Assembly: GCF_016587415.1 (NCBI RefSeq)
Contig: NZ_BNJI01000003.1
Span: forward strand, 806,001-870,000
DNA length: 64,000 nucleotides
Reading direction: 5' to 3'
Source: Ktedonobacter sp. SOSP1-85
GTDB lineage: Bacteria; Chloroflexota; Ktedonobacteria; Ktedonobacterales; Ktedonobacteraceae
Below, piece after piece: positions 1 to 8,450 of the stretch (the first letter of the stretch is position 1; the number at the start of each line of letters is the position of its first letter). The notes beneath the pieces are model-generated. The model made no database searches, was not told the origin of the DNA, and saw nothing but the letters and a program-made list of their open reading frames with translations. Made by a program: the position numbers and the translations under genes.

Positions 1-91
1 CCTGGCTCAGCCCCTGAGCGAACTCCGGCGAGTCCAACCCGGGATAGACCACCGTCATGTCCCAATGCGGCAATGCTGTTGTTGTTGACAC
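1..91 (-). CDS. Oligoendopeptidase F paralogue, N-terminal fragment cut by the window edge
   Basis: The minus strand from a GTG at 91 down to base 2 encodes 30 residues beginning VSTTTALPHWDMTVVYPGLD. These align almost residue for residue with the start of the complete oligoendopeptidase F at 260-2065 (MTTTQKLPNWDMTVIYPGLQ). A good ribosome binding site (AGAAGGAG, about 102-109) lies 11 bases before the GTG, with the same start codon and similar spacing as the neighbour. It is therefore the 5' end of a second M3-family peptidase in tandem with the first. The catalytic part lies outside the window. Confidence 0.75.
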   Translation of the reverse strand, partial: MSTTTALPHWDMTVVYPGLDSPEFAQGLSQ

Positions 92-199
92 GAAACTCTC
101 TCTCCTTCTAAAAACGGAACAGTGGGGATGAGAGTATTGTAGCACCTGTCCACGGCCCCTGCCCATCCACCTTCCTCTCCTCCACCTACTGTGCTTCGC

Positions 200-258
200 A
201 TAGAGTAAGGGGGTGTGGTGGATTGACGGAGCCAATCCACCACACCCCCTTACTCTAT
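200..258. terminator. Perfect 26-bp inverted repeat between the two pepF genes
   Basis: Arms 200-225 and 233-258 are perfectly complementary, with a 7-base loop. The hairpin starts two bases before the pepF stop at 260 and probably ends its minus-strand transcript, but no run of U follows. The bases just before it (about 183-199, ending GTGCTTCGCA) match the flank of the palindrome at 20941, so it belongs to the constant-flank family described in the findings. Confidence 0.8.
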
Positions 259-259
259 A

Positions 260-2065
260 CTAGAGGGTATCAACTAGCTCTTCGAGGCGCTCGATATCCT
301 GGCGTACGATGGCCAGGCTGGAGCGCCAGAAGTCTTTGGAGCGGATATCAATGCCAAAGCGAGCCGCCAGTTCGGTTGCGTTCGCCATGCCGGTTGAGGA
401 GAGCAACTCGTCATAGCCCTGCTTGAAGGCTTCGGGGTCTTGCTGGTAGCGTGCGTAGAGACCCAGGCCGAAGAGCAGGCCAAACATGTAGGGATAGTTA
501 TAGTAGGGAAAATCACTGCTATAATAGTGCCCCTTGACCGCCCACATGTAGGGATGTAGCTCGGCCTCATCCAGGCCATCACCATAGGTCTGGCGCTGGG
601 AATCCAGCATCAAGTTGTTCAGCTCATCCACCGAGAGTTCACGCTGCTTACGCTTCTCAAAGACGCCCTGCTCAAAGAGGAAGCGGCTGGTGATGTCTAC
701 TACGACCATGAACGAGCTTTGGAGCGACGAGGAGAGGATAGCTATCTGCTCCTGCTTATTGGCATCCTTGAGCGCGGCGTTGCGGATAATGGTCTCGCAG
801 AAGATACTGGCTGTCTCCGCCAGAGTCATGGGCGAGCCGCTCTGTAGAGCCGTGCGCTCGCGCATATTCAGGTTATGATAGGCATGGCCCAGCTCGTGTG
901 CCAGCGTGCTCATGCTCTCGTAGGAGGGCGAGTAGTTCGCCAGGATACGCGACTCCCCACGCCGCAGCCCGGCACAGTAGGCACCATCGACCTTGCCTGG
1001 ACGCGGTCCAGCATCGATCCAGTTCTCATTGAACGCGCTTCGCGCCAGGTCCGCCAGGCGCTCCGAAAAGCTGCCAAACTGCTCGATAATGAAGCGGCTC
1101 GCCGCCTCGTACGACCAGTTCTTCTCGCTCTTACTGATTGGCGCGTTTAGATCGTACCAGCTCAGCTTCTCCAGGCCCAGGGCACGCGCCTTGGCCTTCA
1201 GGTAGCGCCGCATATCTGGAAAGGACTCGCGAGCCGCCTCCAGCATGGCGTCCAGCGTCTGCTGATCGATGCTATTCAGGAAGAGCGTCGCCTCCAGCGC
1301 GGAGGACCAGCCACGTTTATCCGCCAGCACATTTGTCTCGTTCTTGATGCTATTCAGCGAGGCCGCCAGGGGAACAGACACGCTCTTCCAGGCGGCCAGC
1401 TCGGCCTCGTGGGCGTGTCTGCGCACCTCGCGATCTGGAGAGTATGACATGTTACGCACGGTACTCATGGGATACTCTTTCGTCTCGCCCTCTAGCTCCA
1501 GCGTTACCTTGAGCTGCGAGGTCAGGTTGCCATGCAGGCGACTCCAGGCCAGGCCACTACTCACATTCAGCTCAGAGGCCAGCATCTCCTCGGCGGGTGA
1601 CATCAGGTGGCGCGCCTGAATCTGGGCGCGGCGCAAGAGATGCGCGTGTTGACGCGCCTGCTCGGATTTAGCGAGTAGCGCCTCCACATCCAGCGAGCCA
1701 ATCCAGGCCGTGAAGCGCGTCCCCAACTGCGAGAGGCGCACATAGGCGTTCATCAGCTCACTCAGCTTCGCCTGAGCCAGCGTATCCTCCGAATTGGTAT
1801 CTACAAAACAATTGATGTAGGTAAATAGGGTCTCGCTGCGCTCCAGCACCTCGTTGTAGCGCGCCAGCACGGCCTCAAAGGCCTGCGCCAGGGCATCATC
1901 TATCACCAGCGCCGGGCGTTCGGCCACCTGGTACTGATCGAAGAGCGCGGCCAGCTCATCGATCTCGCGTATCCCGGCGACAAAGCCCTGCTCAAACTCA
2001 GGCGCTTGCAGGCCAGGATAGATCACGGTCATATCCCAATTGGGAAGCTTCTGTGTAGTAGTCAC
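260..2065 (-). CDS. pepF: Oligoendopeptidase F (M3 family zinc metallopeptidase)
   Basis: This 601-residue cytosolic zinc peptidase should cleave short peptides in peptide turnover. The zinc-binding motif HELGH is at about residues 389-393, followed by the downstream glutamate region (MTLAETASIFCE) expected for M3 enzymes. The length matches PepF (about 600). Translation starts at a GTG at 2065, preceded by AAAAGGAG about 12 bases upstream; an ATG closer to the ribosome site is in another frame. No signal peptide is visible. A paralogue follows immediately downstream on the same strand. The gene is divergent from the uronate isomerase gene, sharing a 225-base promoter region. Confidence 0.93.
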   Translation of the reverse strand: MTTTQKLPNWDMTVIYPGLQAPEFEQGFVAGIREIDELAALFDQYQVAERPALVIDDALAQAFEAVLARYNEVLERSETLFTYINCFVDTNSEDTLAQAKLSELMNAYVRLSQLGTRFTAWIGSLDVEALLAKSEQARQHAHLLRRAQIQARHLMSPAEEMLASELNVSSGLAWSRLHGNLTSQLKVTLELEGETKEYPMSTVRNMSYSPDREVRRHAHEAELAAWKSVSVPLAASLNSIKNETNVLADKRGWSSALEATLFLNSIDQQTLDAMLEAARESFPDMRRYLKAKARALGLEKLSWYDLNAPISKSEKNWSYEAASRFIIEQFGSFSERLADLARSAFNENWIDAGPRPGKVDGAYCAGLRRGESRILANYSPSYESMSTLAHELGHAYHNLNMRERTALQSGSPMTLAETASIFCETIIRNAALKDANKQEQIAILSSSLQSSFMVVVDITSRFLFEQGVFEKRKQRELSVDELNNLMLDSQRQTYGDGLDEAELHPYMWAVKGHYYSSDFPYYNYPYMFGLLFGLGLYARYQQDPEAFKQGYDELLSSTGMANATELAARFGIDIRSKDFWRSSLAIVRQDIERLEELVDTL

Positions 2066-2290
2066 GTACGGTCATATCTCCTTTTCCATCCTCAATACTG
2101 CTATTGTAGCATGGAGCCTCGCGATCTGCATGGACCCTACAAGTTCTTTCGCTTCTGTATGTAGTACACAGGCCACTTCGCAATGCAGTGGCTGCTTGCA
2201 CATTGGCAAAATATGTGTTTTCCTGGAAACTGTAGAATTGTAAAATGGTGAGTCCAAATTTCTAGAAAATGTCGTAAAGAAGGAGAAACA
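2066..2290. other. Divergent intergenic region between pepF and uronate isomerase
   Basis: This stretch should hold both promoters. It contains AT-rich segments such as TAGAAT/TAAAAT near 2233-2244, but no convincing paired -35/-10. A half copy of the GTAGGGTCC repeat module (CATGGACCCTACA) lies near 2130-2142. The ribosome site AGAAGGAG of the downstream gene is at about 2278-2285. Confidence 0.4.
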
Positions 2291-3712
2291 ATGATGCAAC
2301 TCCAGGAAGAACGCTTCTTCTCTCCTGATCCTGCGCAACGCCGGGTTGCTTTGAATTTATATACACAGGTCAAGGATCTGCCACTTGTCTGCGTTCATGG
2401 TCATGTCAATCCGGCGATGCTTGCCGCAAGCAACTATGGCTGGGGGAGTCCTGTCGATCTCCTGATCATCCCCGATCACTATATTTTCCGTATGCTCTAC
2501 TCCCAGGGTATTTCGCTAGAGGAGCTGGGTATAACTCCCAAGGCACAGGAGAGCCACTTTACCCCGCCCGATCATCGCCAGATCTGGCAGACCGTCTGCG
2601 ACCACTGGCATCTCTTCCGTGGCACGCCCTCCAGCCTCTGGCTGCGCGACGAGCTAAGCAATATCTTTGGCATTGAGGAGAAAATGAACTCCGCCAATGC
2701 GCAAAAAATCTATGATCTCCTTGAAGAGAAGCTGCGTAGTCCAGTCTTTCAGCCGCGCCAGATGTTTGAGCGCTTTCACATTGAAGTGCTCGCGACCACC
2801 GACGCCGCTACGGATACTCTGGATCATCACCGAGCCATTCGCCAGTCTGGCTGGAAGGGACGCGTCATCCCTACCTTCCGCCCTGATGCGGTGGTCAATA
2901 TCGATAATCAGCACTTCGCGGCCAATATAGAACGCCTGAGCGAGGTCTCGGCTAGCGAGATTAGCAGCTATCGCTCCTATATCGCCGCGCTTGAGCAGCG
3001 GCGGCGCTTCTTTAAGGAGATGGGGGCTACCGCCACAGACCACGGTGCGACCTCTACCTATACCGAGCACCTGAGTGAGGCCGAGGCCGAGCACATCTTC
3101 CAGCGCGCCTTGCGGGGTGAGGCCTCGGTTGATGACGCACGCCGCTTTACGGGCCATATGCTCATTGAAATGGCTCGCATGAGTGTCGAAGATGGTCTCG
3201 TCATGCAACTACACCTCGGCAGCTATCGTAACCATAACGCTCTGCTTCACGAGCGCTTTGGAGCCGATATGGGCGCTGACATTCCGACGGCGAGCGAGTT
3301 TACGCATAATTTTAAGCCCCTGCTCGATGCCTTTGGACGCGAGCGCGACCTGACCTTGATTGTCTTCAATCTCGATGAGAGCACGTATAGCCGGGAACTC
3401 GCGCCGCTGGCAGGACACTATCCAGCTCTGCGCCTGGGGCCTCCCTGGTGGTTTTTTGATAGCCTGAATGGTATCCGTCGCTTCTTCGATAATGTTGTAG
3501 AGACGGCTGGTATCTACAATACGGTGGGCTTCAATGACGATACCCGTGCCTATCCCTCTATTCCAGCACGCCATGACTTGTGGCGGCGCGCCAGCGCGGA
3601 TTGGCTGGCTGGTCTGGTTGAACGAGGCATCATTGATGAAGAGGACGCCGCTGAAATGATAGTCGACCTAGCCTATGACTTGGCCAAAAAGGCCTATAAA
3701 CTGAAGATATAA
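2291..3712 (+). CDS. uxaC: Uronate (glucuronate) isomerase
   Basis: This 473-residue member of the amidohydrolase superfamily interconverts D-glucuronate/D-fructuronate or D-galacturonate/D-tagaturonate, the first intracellular step of hexuronate use. Family signatures visible are the metal-binding HxH (VHGHVNP, about residue 37), PTFRPD (about 195), the histidine strand LHLGSYRNHN (about 310) and the C-terminal WWFFDSLNGI...YPSIPARHDLWRR block. The start ATG has AAGGAG six bases upstream; an ATG one codon later is equally possible. No other uronate pathway gene is nearby. Confidence 0.93.
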   Translation: MMQLQEERFFSPDPAQRRVALNLYTQVKDLPLVCVHGHVNPAMLAASNYGWGSPVDLLIIPDHYIFRMLYSQGISLEELGITPKAQESHFTPPDHRQIWQTVCDHWHLFRGTPSSLWLRDELSNIFGIEEKMNSANAQKIYDLLEEKLRSPVFQPRQMFERFHIEVLATTDAATDTLDHHRAIRQSGWKGRVIPTFRPDAVVNIDNQHFAANIERLSEVSASEISSYRSYIAALEQRRRFFKEMGATATDHGATSTYTEHLSEAEAEHIFQRALRGEASVDDARRFTGHMLIEMARMSVEDGLVMQLHLGSYRNHNALLHERFGADMGADIPTASEFTHNFKPLLDAFGRERDLTLIVFNLDESTYSRELAPLAGHYPALRLGPPWWFFDSLNGIRRFFDNVVETAGIYNTVGFNDDTRAYPSIPARHDLWRRASADWLAGLVERGIIDEEDAAEMIVDLAYDLAKKAYKLKI

Positions 3713-3998
3713 AGGGGCCTTTGTCTCTCAATCTGAGCATAACTATGCCGCTCCGCTCTTCAAAAGACGATCTCAGCATCTGCGGCGCTTTGCAGGGTTA
3801 GAGTATGTGGGTGGAAATGCTGCGGCATTTCCACCCACATACTCTAACCCTGCGAGCCACGTAGTGGCGAGAAGTCATAGAACTTTTCCCGCTTTCTCTA
3901 CGTGTCACCTGAAGTGAGGGCTCCATGAGAAGGAGGTCTTTCTAGAAAGAGCTGGCATAGAGCACTGGCAGGTAATACTTAGAGAAAGGGGCATTATT
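3713..3998. other. Intergenic region with a constant-flank palindrome
   Basis: No gene is seen. The palindrome at 3792-3853 occupies the middle. Its right-hand flank (3853-3874), read on the minus strand, gives CTTCTCGCCACTACGTGGCT, which closely matches the left flank of the palindrome at 20941. Bases 3900-3998 carry the leader of the YtxH-like gene. Confidence 0.5.
3792..3853. repeat. Perfect 29-bp inverted repeat (constant-flank family)
   Basis: Arms 3792-3820 and 3825-3853 are perfectly complementary around a 4-base loop. It lies about 80 bases after the uronate isomerase stop and has no U tract. It may act as a terminator, but the conserved sequence outside the stem suggests a dispersed element. 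Confidence 0.8.
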
Positions 3999-4310
3999 GT
4001 GGGTAAGTTCATGAATGGCGTTCTCGTTGGCGTTGGTGTAGGTCTGCTCGTCGCCCCAAAGAAAGGCGAAGAGATGCGCCGTATGCTAAGCGAGCGCTTC
4101 CTGAACCAGCCAAAGAGTCTGGAGGGTGAAAGCCGGGTCTCGCTCTCCCAGGAACCACTTATGGAACGTGGACCAGGGCCAACAGAACAGACTTCGACAA
4201 TGGGACAGGGTCCATCGCTCATCCCGAAAGAGGAACCCACTCCCCATACTGTCATCACCCCACCTGAACCTGATATTAAGAGACGGCCCGATAAGCGCTT
4301 TGAGCGCTAA
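3999..4310 (+). CDS. YtxH-like small protein
   Basis: This 103-residue protein has a short glycine/valine-rich hydrophobic segment near the N-terminus (residues 6-18) followed by APKKGEEMRRML. This is the layout of YtxH/gas-vesicle-GvpP-like domain proteins, which are small membrane-associated proteins linked to stress or envelope function. The C-terminal 60 residues are polar and proline-rich, probably disordered. It starts at GTG 3999, preceded by AAAGGGG. The stop codon directly touches a 70-bp palindrome. A precise role cannot be given. Confidence 0.65.
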   Translation: MGKFMNGVLVGVGVGLLVAPKKGEEMRRMLSERFLNQPKSLEGESRVSLSQEPLMERGPGPTEQTSTMGQGPSLIPKEEPTPHTVITPPEPDIKRRPDKRFER

Positions 4311-4380
4311 AAAGTGAAATTCACAAAGTAGGTAGGGTCCGTGCATGCACGGACCCTACCTACTTTGTGAATTTCACTTT
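4311..4380. repeat. 70-bp perfect palindrome without loop
   Basis: Arms 4311-4345 and 4346-4380 are fully complementary over 35 bp with no spacer, beginning at the base after the TAA of the YtxH-like gene and ending 10 bases before the stop of the convergent gene at 4391. The inner part (GTAGGGTCC...GGACCCTAC) is the repeat module also found at 9267, 39834 and elsewhere. The outer AAAGTGAAATTCACAAAGTAG arms are unique. It probably acts as a bidirectional terminator, though no U tract is present. Confidence 0.9.
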
Positions 4381-4390
4381 GTGCCTGGTA

Positions 4391-4666
4391 TTACTCCTCG
4401 CGCAGGTGGTGGCTGGCATCGGCTCCATAATCCATGCCGTAAACCTCCTTCAAGCGCTGAATCTGCACCTGCGTTTGTGGGCCAAAGGGTGCCTCACCAG
4501 CAAAGGCATGCAGGACAATGCCCTCCATAAGATCACCAAGTGACATATCCAGATACTCCGCAAGCCCTTTAAGAACCTTCACCATACGCTTCTCCATGCG
4601 CATACCTGTTTGCACACGCTCTACCACGATATCCTGATTACCATGCCTCTTGTCTGCCTGCTCCAT
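4391..4666 (-). CDS. Small basic protein, possible ribbon-helix-helix type
   Basis: This 91-residue protein is of unknown function. The middle (RMEKRMVKVLKGLAEYLDMSLGDLMEGIVLHAF) has the strand-helix-helix rhythm of ribbon-helix-helix or Arc-like DNA-binding proteins. That is an inference from pattern only. The start ATG at 4666 has GGAG about seven bases upstream. The upstream AT-rich region carries a good minus-strand promoter (4741-4746 / 4718-4723). It converges on the YtxH-like gene across the 70-bp palindrome. Confidence 0.6.
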   Translation of the reverse strand: MEQADKRHGNQDIVVERVQTGMRMEKRMVKVLKGLAEYLDMSLGDLMEGIVLHAFAGEAPFGPQTQVQIQRLKEVYGMDYGADASHHLREE

Positions 4667-4717
4667 ACATTTCTCCTTTTTGCTATCTTTTTACCAATGT
4701 ACCAAAGTAACAAGATA

Positions 4718-4746
4718 AGTATAACTTATATTCTGGCCATAAGCAA
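4718..4746 (-). promoter_or_regulatory. Sigma70-type promoter for the gene at 4391-4666
   Basis: On the minus strand TTGCTT (4746-4741) and TATACT (4723-4718) are separated by 17 bases. They lie about 55 bases before the start codon in an AT-rich region with no other gene. Confidence 0.5.
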
Positions 4747-4969
4747 GATTTACATTCACACTCTCAGGCATACAAAAATTTCTATTAGTACTTTTGTGCT
4801 GTTATTTTTTTAGTTCATTGTGTATCAAGAAATATCAATGTATCCTGTAGACAAGGCACAGCTATAAGAAGCATATGCTCTTGAGCCAGCCCTTCTGGCT
4901 GGCCGGTGTGTGTAGAAACGCTGTGTTGCGACCTCTTGAAGTCTGTTTATGGTTAGGAAGCGAGGCACT

Positions 4970-6976
4970 ATGCGGAGGAGGAACACGAAGTCGACTTCAT
5001 GGAAATGGACTTTCCCAGCTACATTTATGATGCTGCTCCTACTGGTTACCGCCATGATTGCGGCCCAGAGAACAGCGGCTCACGCCAAGTCTGCGCCCCG
5101 TTATACGATGCGGGGACATATTGCTCCAGTGCTGAAGCAGTATAAGCCAATGCACGCCGCGGATAGTCATCAAAGCATGCACCTTGCAGTCTCACTACGC
5201 CTGCGTAATGAGGCACAGTTGGATGCACTGATAGCCGCACAGAATGATCCCCATTCGTCCTTGTATCACCGTTATATTACGCCAGAATACTTTACGGAAC
5301 ATTTCGCACCCGATGAACAGACTATTGAGCGCGTAAGCGATTATTTGCGGGCTAATGGCTTAAGCATAGACAACGTTTCTTCCAATCATCAGCTGATCAG
5401 CATGAGTGGAAGCATGGAGAATGCAGAGAAGGCCTTCGCTGTCTCGATCTCGGATTACCAGATCGATGGGCAGGTAGTCTATGCACCTACAGATGAGCCA
5501 TCAGTACCTGCTGACCTGGGTGACGTGGTCTTGCATGTCTCGGGCCTGGACTCTATTGCCCACTATCGTCACTTCGCCCAGTTCGCGCCTCGTGCCAGCG
5601 CAGTCCCTGGCAGTGGTCCCGTTGGTGGCTATACGCCAACCGAGCTGCGTGCGGCATATAATATCAACCCACTCTTGAACGCGGGTTACAATGGGAAAGG
5701 CCAGACAGTGGCGCTCTTCGAGCTGGATGGCTACACTCCCAGCAATGTGAATACATACCTTCAGCATTACAACCTTGGTTCAACCAAATATTCAAATGTG
5801 CTGATTGATGGCGCCAGAAATACGGCGGGCAGCGGCGCACCCGAGGTTGAGCTGGATATGGAGGTCCTCTCGGCTATCGCGCCCCAGGCGACGCAGAAGG
5901 TCTACATTGGTCCCAACAGCGCGAATGGTGCCCTGGACATCTATAACCGCATTGTCAGCGACAATAGCGCTAAGGTGATTAGCATTAGCTGGGGTCAGTG
6001 TGAGCGCGATACCGGCACAGCCCTTGTCGACGCCATGGACAACGTCTTCAAACAGGGCGTGGCCCAGGGACAGGCCTTCTTCGCTGCTTCAGGCGACTCC
6101 GGGGCCTATGGCTGTGACGACAAACAGCTCAACGTCGATTATCCTGCCGGCGATCCCCATGTAGTGGGTGTAGGTGGTACGAAACTAAGCATCAATAGCG
6201 ATAACACCTATGCCAGCGAGTCGGCGTGGAGCTCTCCAAGCGGTCAGCGCGTTGGTGGCGGCGGTGGCGGCATCAGCCAGCACTTCAGCCGTCCAGCCTA
6301 CCAGGATGGCGTACAGTCGAATGCTAAACGTGCTGTGCCCGATATATCGGCAGACGCCGATATTAATAGCGGCTACTCACTCTACATTCAAGGTCACTGG
6401 GACATCGTTGGTGGCACCAGTGCTGCGGCTCCTCTCTGGGCCGGTATCGCTACCAACGTCAACCAGTACCTGCAAGCTCAGAACAAGCCAACTCTAGGCA
6501 GTGGACACGAGGCGCTGTATAGCCTGTATAAGAACCAGCAGCAGTATGCCCCCTACCACGACGTCACCAGCGGCAATAACCTATACTACAAGGCCGCGCA
6601 GGGCTACGACATGGCCACTGGCATGGGTACTCCCGACGCCTGGAATATCGCTCGCGACCTCGCGGCTAAGAGCGATAGCACAACCAGCGGCGGTAGCACT
6701 GGCACGACTACTGGTGGCGACACCAGTGGCAGTGGTAGCACCAATACCGGTGGGAACACTGGCGGAGATACCAATACTCCTTGCTATCATCGTGGATATC
6801 GCCATAACAACTGTAACCCCAATACCAGCGGCTCTACGAATGGTGGCAACACTGGCTACCCGGGCTACCCCGGTGGCGGTTACCCTTATCCTGGTGGGAA
6901 TAACGGCTACCCCGGTGGCAACTATCCTTACCCCGGTGGCAATAGCGGCTACCCCGGCTATGGCCCTAACTGGTAG
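4970..6976 (+). CDS. Secreted sedolisin (S53 family peptidase) with Gly/Tyr/Pro tail
   Basis: This is an acid-acting serine-carboxyl peptidase of the kumamolisin/sedolisin type, secreted by an N-terminal hydrophobic signal (WTFPATFMMLLLLVTAMIAA). A pro-kumamolisin activation domain precedes the catalytic domain. Catalytic residues fit S53: Glu and Asp in EVELDME (about 298/302, numbered from the ATG at 4949), oxyanion Asp in SGDSGAYG (about 383) and Ser in GTSAAAP (about 490). The last 100 residues are low-complexity: first Gly/Thr/Ser, then repeats of YPGGN and GYPGY. A start at 4970 is preferred because GAGG precedes it; the in-frame ATG at 4949 has no ribosome site. Confidence 0.92.
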   Translation: MRRRNTKSTSWKWTFPATFMMLLLLVTAMIAAQRTAAHAKSAPRYTMRGHIAPVLKQYKPMHAADSHQSMHLAVSLRLRNEAQLDALIAAQNDPHSSLYHRYITPEYFTEHFAPDEQTIERVSDYLRANGLSIDNVSSNHQLISMSGSMENAEKAFAVSISDYQIDGQVVYAPTDEPSVPADLGDVVLHVSGLDSIAHYRHFAQFAPRASAVPGSGPVGGYTPTELRAAYNINPLLNAGYNGKGQTVALFELDGYTPSNVNTYLQHYNLGSTKYSNVLIDGARNTAGSGAPEVELDMEVLSAIAPQATQKVYIGPNSANGALDIYNRIVSDNSAKVISISWGQCERDTGTALVDAMDNVFKQGVAQGQAFFAASGDSGAYGCDDKQLNVDYPAGDPHVVGVGGTKLSINSDNTYASESAWSSPSGQRVGGGGGGISQHFSRPAYQDGVQSNAKRAVPDISADADINSGYSLYIQGHWDIVGGTSAAAPLWAGIATNVNQYLQAQNKPTLGSGHEALYSLYKNQQQYAPYHDVTSGNNLYYKAAQGYDMATGMGTPDAWNIARDLAAKSDSTTSGGSTGTTTGGDTSGSGSTNTGGNTGGDTNTPCYHRGYRHNNCNPNTSGSTNGGNTGYPGYPGGGYPYPGGNNGYPGGNYPYPGGNSGYPGYGPNW

Positions 6977-7006
6977 CACACCCTCTATACTGGCATTAAA
7001 AAGCAT

Positions 7007-7049
7007 GAACGTGGTAGTGGGCTGGCATAACCAGCCCACTACCACGTTC
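7007..7049. terminator. 19-bp perfect hairpin between convergent genes
   Basis: Arms 7007-7025 and 7031-7049 are perfectly complementary with a CATAA loop. It lies 30 bases after the sedolisin stop and 15 bases before the stop of the convergent YbaK gene. It probably serves both directions. Confidence 0.8.
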
Positions 7050-7063
7050 TCTACTACTAACTA

Positions 7064-7543
7064 CTAAACTGCTGAGCTAGAGCGCGCAAACTCCATGACA
7101 TGAGGGTGCACCAGGTTCGCAAAGTCAGCATAGCGCACGCTCATGGTTTCTGTATGCGTCCCAACGGGAAAGGTAATCTCCTCCTGTGTTGTCAGGCTCT
7201 TCTCGACATAGACGGGTAAACCGTAGAGATTCCCAAAGGGAGGCATAGCGCCAACTTCACAATCTGGGAAGGCATCGGCCAGTTCCTTCTCCTGTGCCAG
7301 AAGCACCTCTTTAGCCCCCAGCGCGGTGCGAATTTTTTCAAGATCCACATAACTTGAGGCAGGAAGCGACAGCTCGATCATCTTGCCATCGGCAAAGGCG
7401 ATGACCTCCTTGGCAAACTTCTTGCTCGAAATGTGCTCGCACTCCGCAACCTGTTGAGCGCTCAAGGCCCGCTCATGCTGCTGCTCATGAAAAGGCACAT
7501 GCTGTTCCTGAAGGTAGGTCTCCAGTCGCTCTTTACACTGCAT
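7064..7543 (-). CDS. YbaK/EbsC-family aminoacyl-tRNA deacylase
   Basis: This 159-residue YbaK/ProX domain protein hydrolyses mischarged tRNA in trans. The fold is recognisable from KKFAKEVIAF, the alternating strand/helix middle and the Gly-rich GAMPPFGNLYGLPVYVE loop, which corresponds to the conserved substrate-site loop of the family. The length equals a stand-alone deacylase. Which misacylated tRNA it edits cannot be told. It starts at ATG 7543, preceded by a GGAGGT-like site. Confidence 0.88.
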   Translation of the reverse strand: MQCKERLETYLQEQHVPFHEQQHERALSAQQVAECEHISSKKFAKEVIAFADGKMIELSLPASSYVDLEKIRTALGAKEVLLAQEKELADAFPDCEVGAMPPFGNLYGLPVYVEKSLTTQEEITFPVGTHTETMSVRYADFANLVHPHVMEFARSSSAV

Positions 7544-7654
7544 TGAAACACCTCCATTTCTCAGCTACTGAAAAGCACTTGCACATATTTACTGTCTATC
7601 TGAGGCGGGCAATATCAGTATAAAATGGAGGCGTAGCTGTACCTTAGTATGGCC

Positions 7655-8365
7655 TCAAGCGTCCTTGCTTTGCACTACAGAGATAGAGAAACCGTCAATA
7701 CCGTTATTGACATCATCATGGGGGAAGGCCACGCTCACTAGCTGCGGATGTTCAAGAATCATGCGATTGTAGGCCGCGGCACCAGCGGCGCTCTCATCAG
7801 GTGGCGATGCCTGAAAAGCCTGCCCATTGCGCACAATATTGTCTGCCACAATCAATGACCCATGGCGGCTCAATTTGAGCGCCCATTCCAGGTACTGGGG
7901 ATTATTGCGCTTATCTGCGTCGATAAATATCAGGTCGAAGGGTGCCTCAGAGACCAGCGCCGGCAAAAGCTCAAGGGCCGACCCTACGCGTACCTCTGCC
8001 CGTTCTGCCAGACCCGCTTCTGCCAGGTTGGCACGCGCCAGCTCAGCATGCTTGTCATTGACCTCCAACGAGATCAGCTTTCCTCCCGCGGGAAGCGCAC
8101 GCGCCAACCAGATCCCTGAATATCCCGCCATCGATCCAATTTCGAGGATGCGACGCGCGCCACAGGTCAGCGCCAGGACCTGTAACAGCTTCCCTTGCAG
8201 GGGCGAAATCTGTCCCGCGGGAACCCCTGCGCCCTGCGCACGCAGGAGTGAATTACGCAAAGCATCATCTTCAGGCGCGAAGCGCTGCTGCAATTCGTGA
8301 TCAACAAAAGCGCGAGTCTCGGCCTCGCGGCGAAGCTGCTCATTATCAGGCAATACAGAAGACAT
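7655..8365 (-). CDS. Class I SAM-dependent O-methyltransferase
   Basis: This 236-residue enzyme belongs to the catechol/caffeoyl-CoA O-methyltransferase type (Methyltransf_3). Visible motifs are the SAM-binding loop ILEIGSMAGYSGIWLA (about residue 68), an acidic strand-end LISLEVNDKHAE, and FIDADKRNNPQYLEW with LIVADNIVRNG. The last two supply the metal-binding Asp and Asn residues of this family. The substrate is unknown. The start ATG has AAAGGA eight bases upstream. The following gene at 8451 is divergent. Confidence 0.9.
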   Translation of the reverse strand: MSSVLPDNEQLRREAETRAFVDHELQQRFAPEDDALRNSLLRAQGAGVPAGQISPLQGKLLQVLALTCGARRILEIGSMAGYSGIWLARALPAGGKLISLEVNDKHAELARANLAEAGLAERAEVRVGSALELLPALVSEAPFDLIFIDADKRNNPQYLEWALKLSRHGSLIVADNIVRNGQAFQASPPDESAAGAAAYNRMILEHPQLVSVAFPHDDVNNGIDGFSISVVQSKDA

Positions 8366-8450
8366 ATAGTTCCTTTCTCGCTAAACGTATGTTTTAAAAA
8401 TGGCAGATGACCTCGTTTATATATATATCACAGTATGGAGGGCGATTACT

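Noticed and set aside
6501..7067. Long alternative frames on both strands over the sedolisin tail
   Set aside because: They arise from the repetitive Gly/Tyr/Pro codons of the real frame and give low-complexity sequence without a ribosome site.
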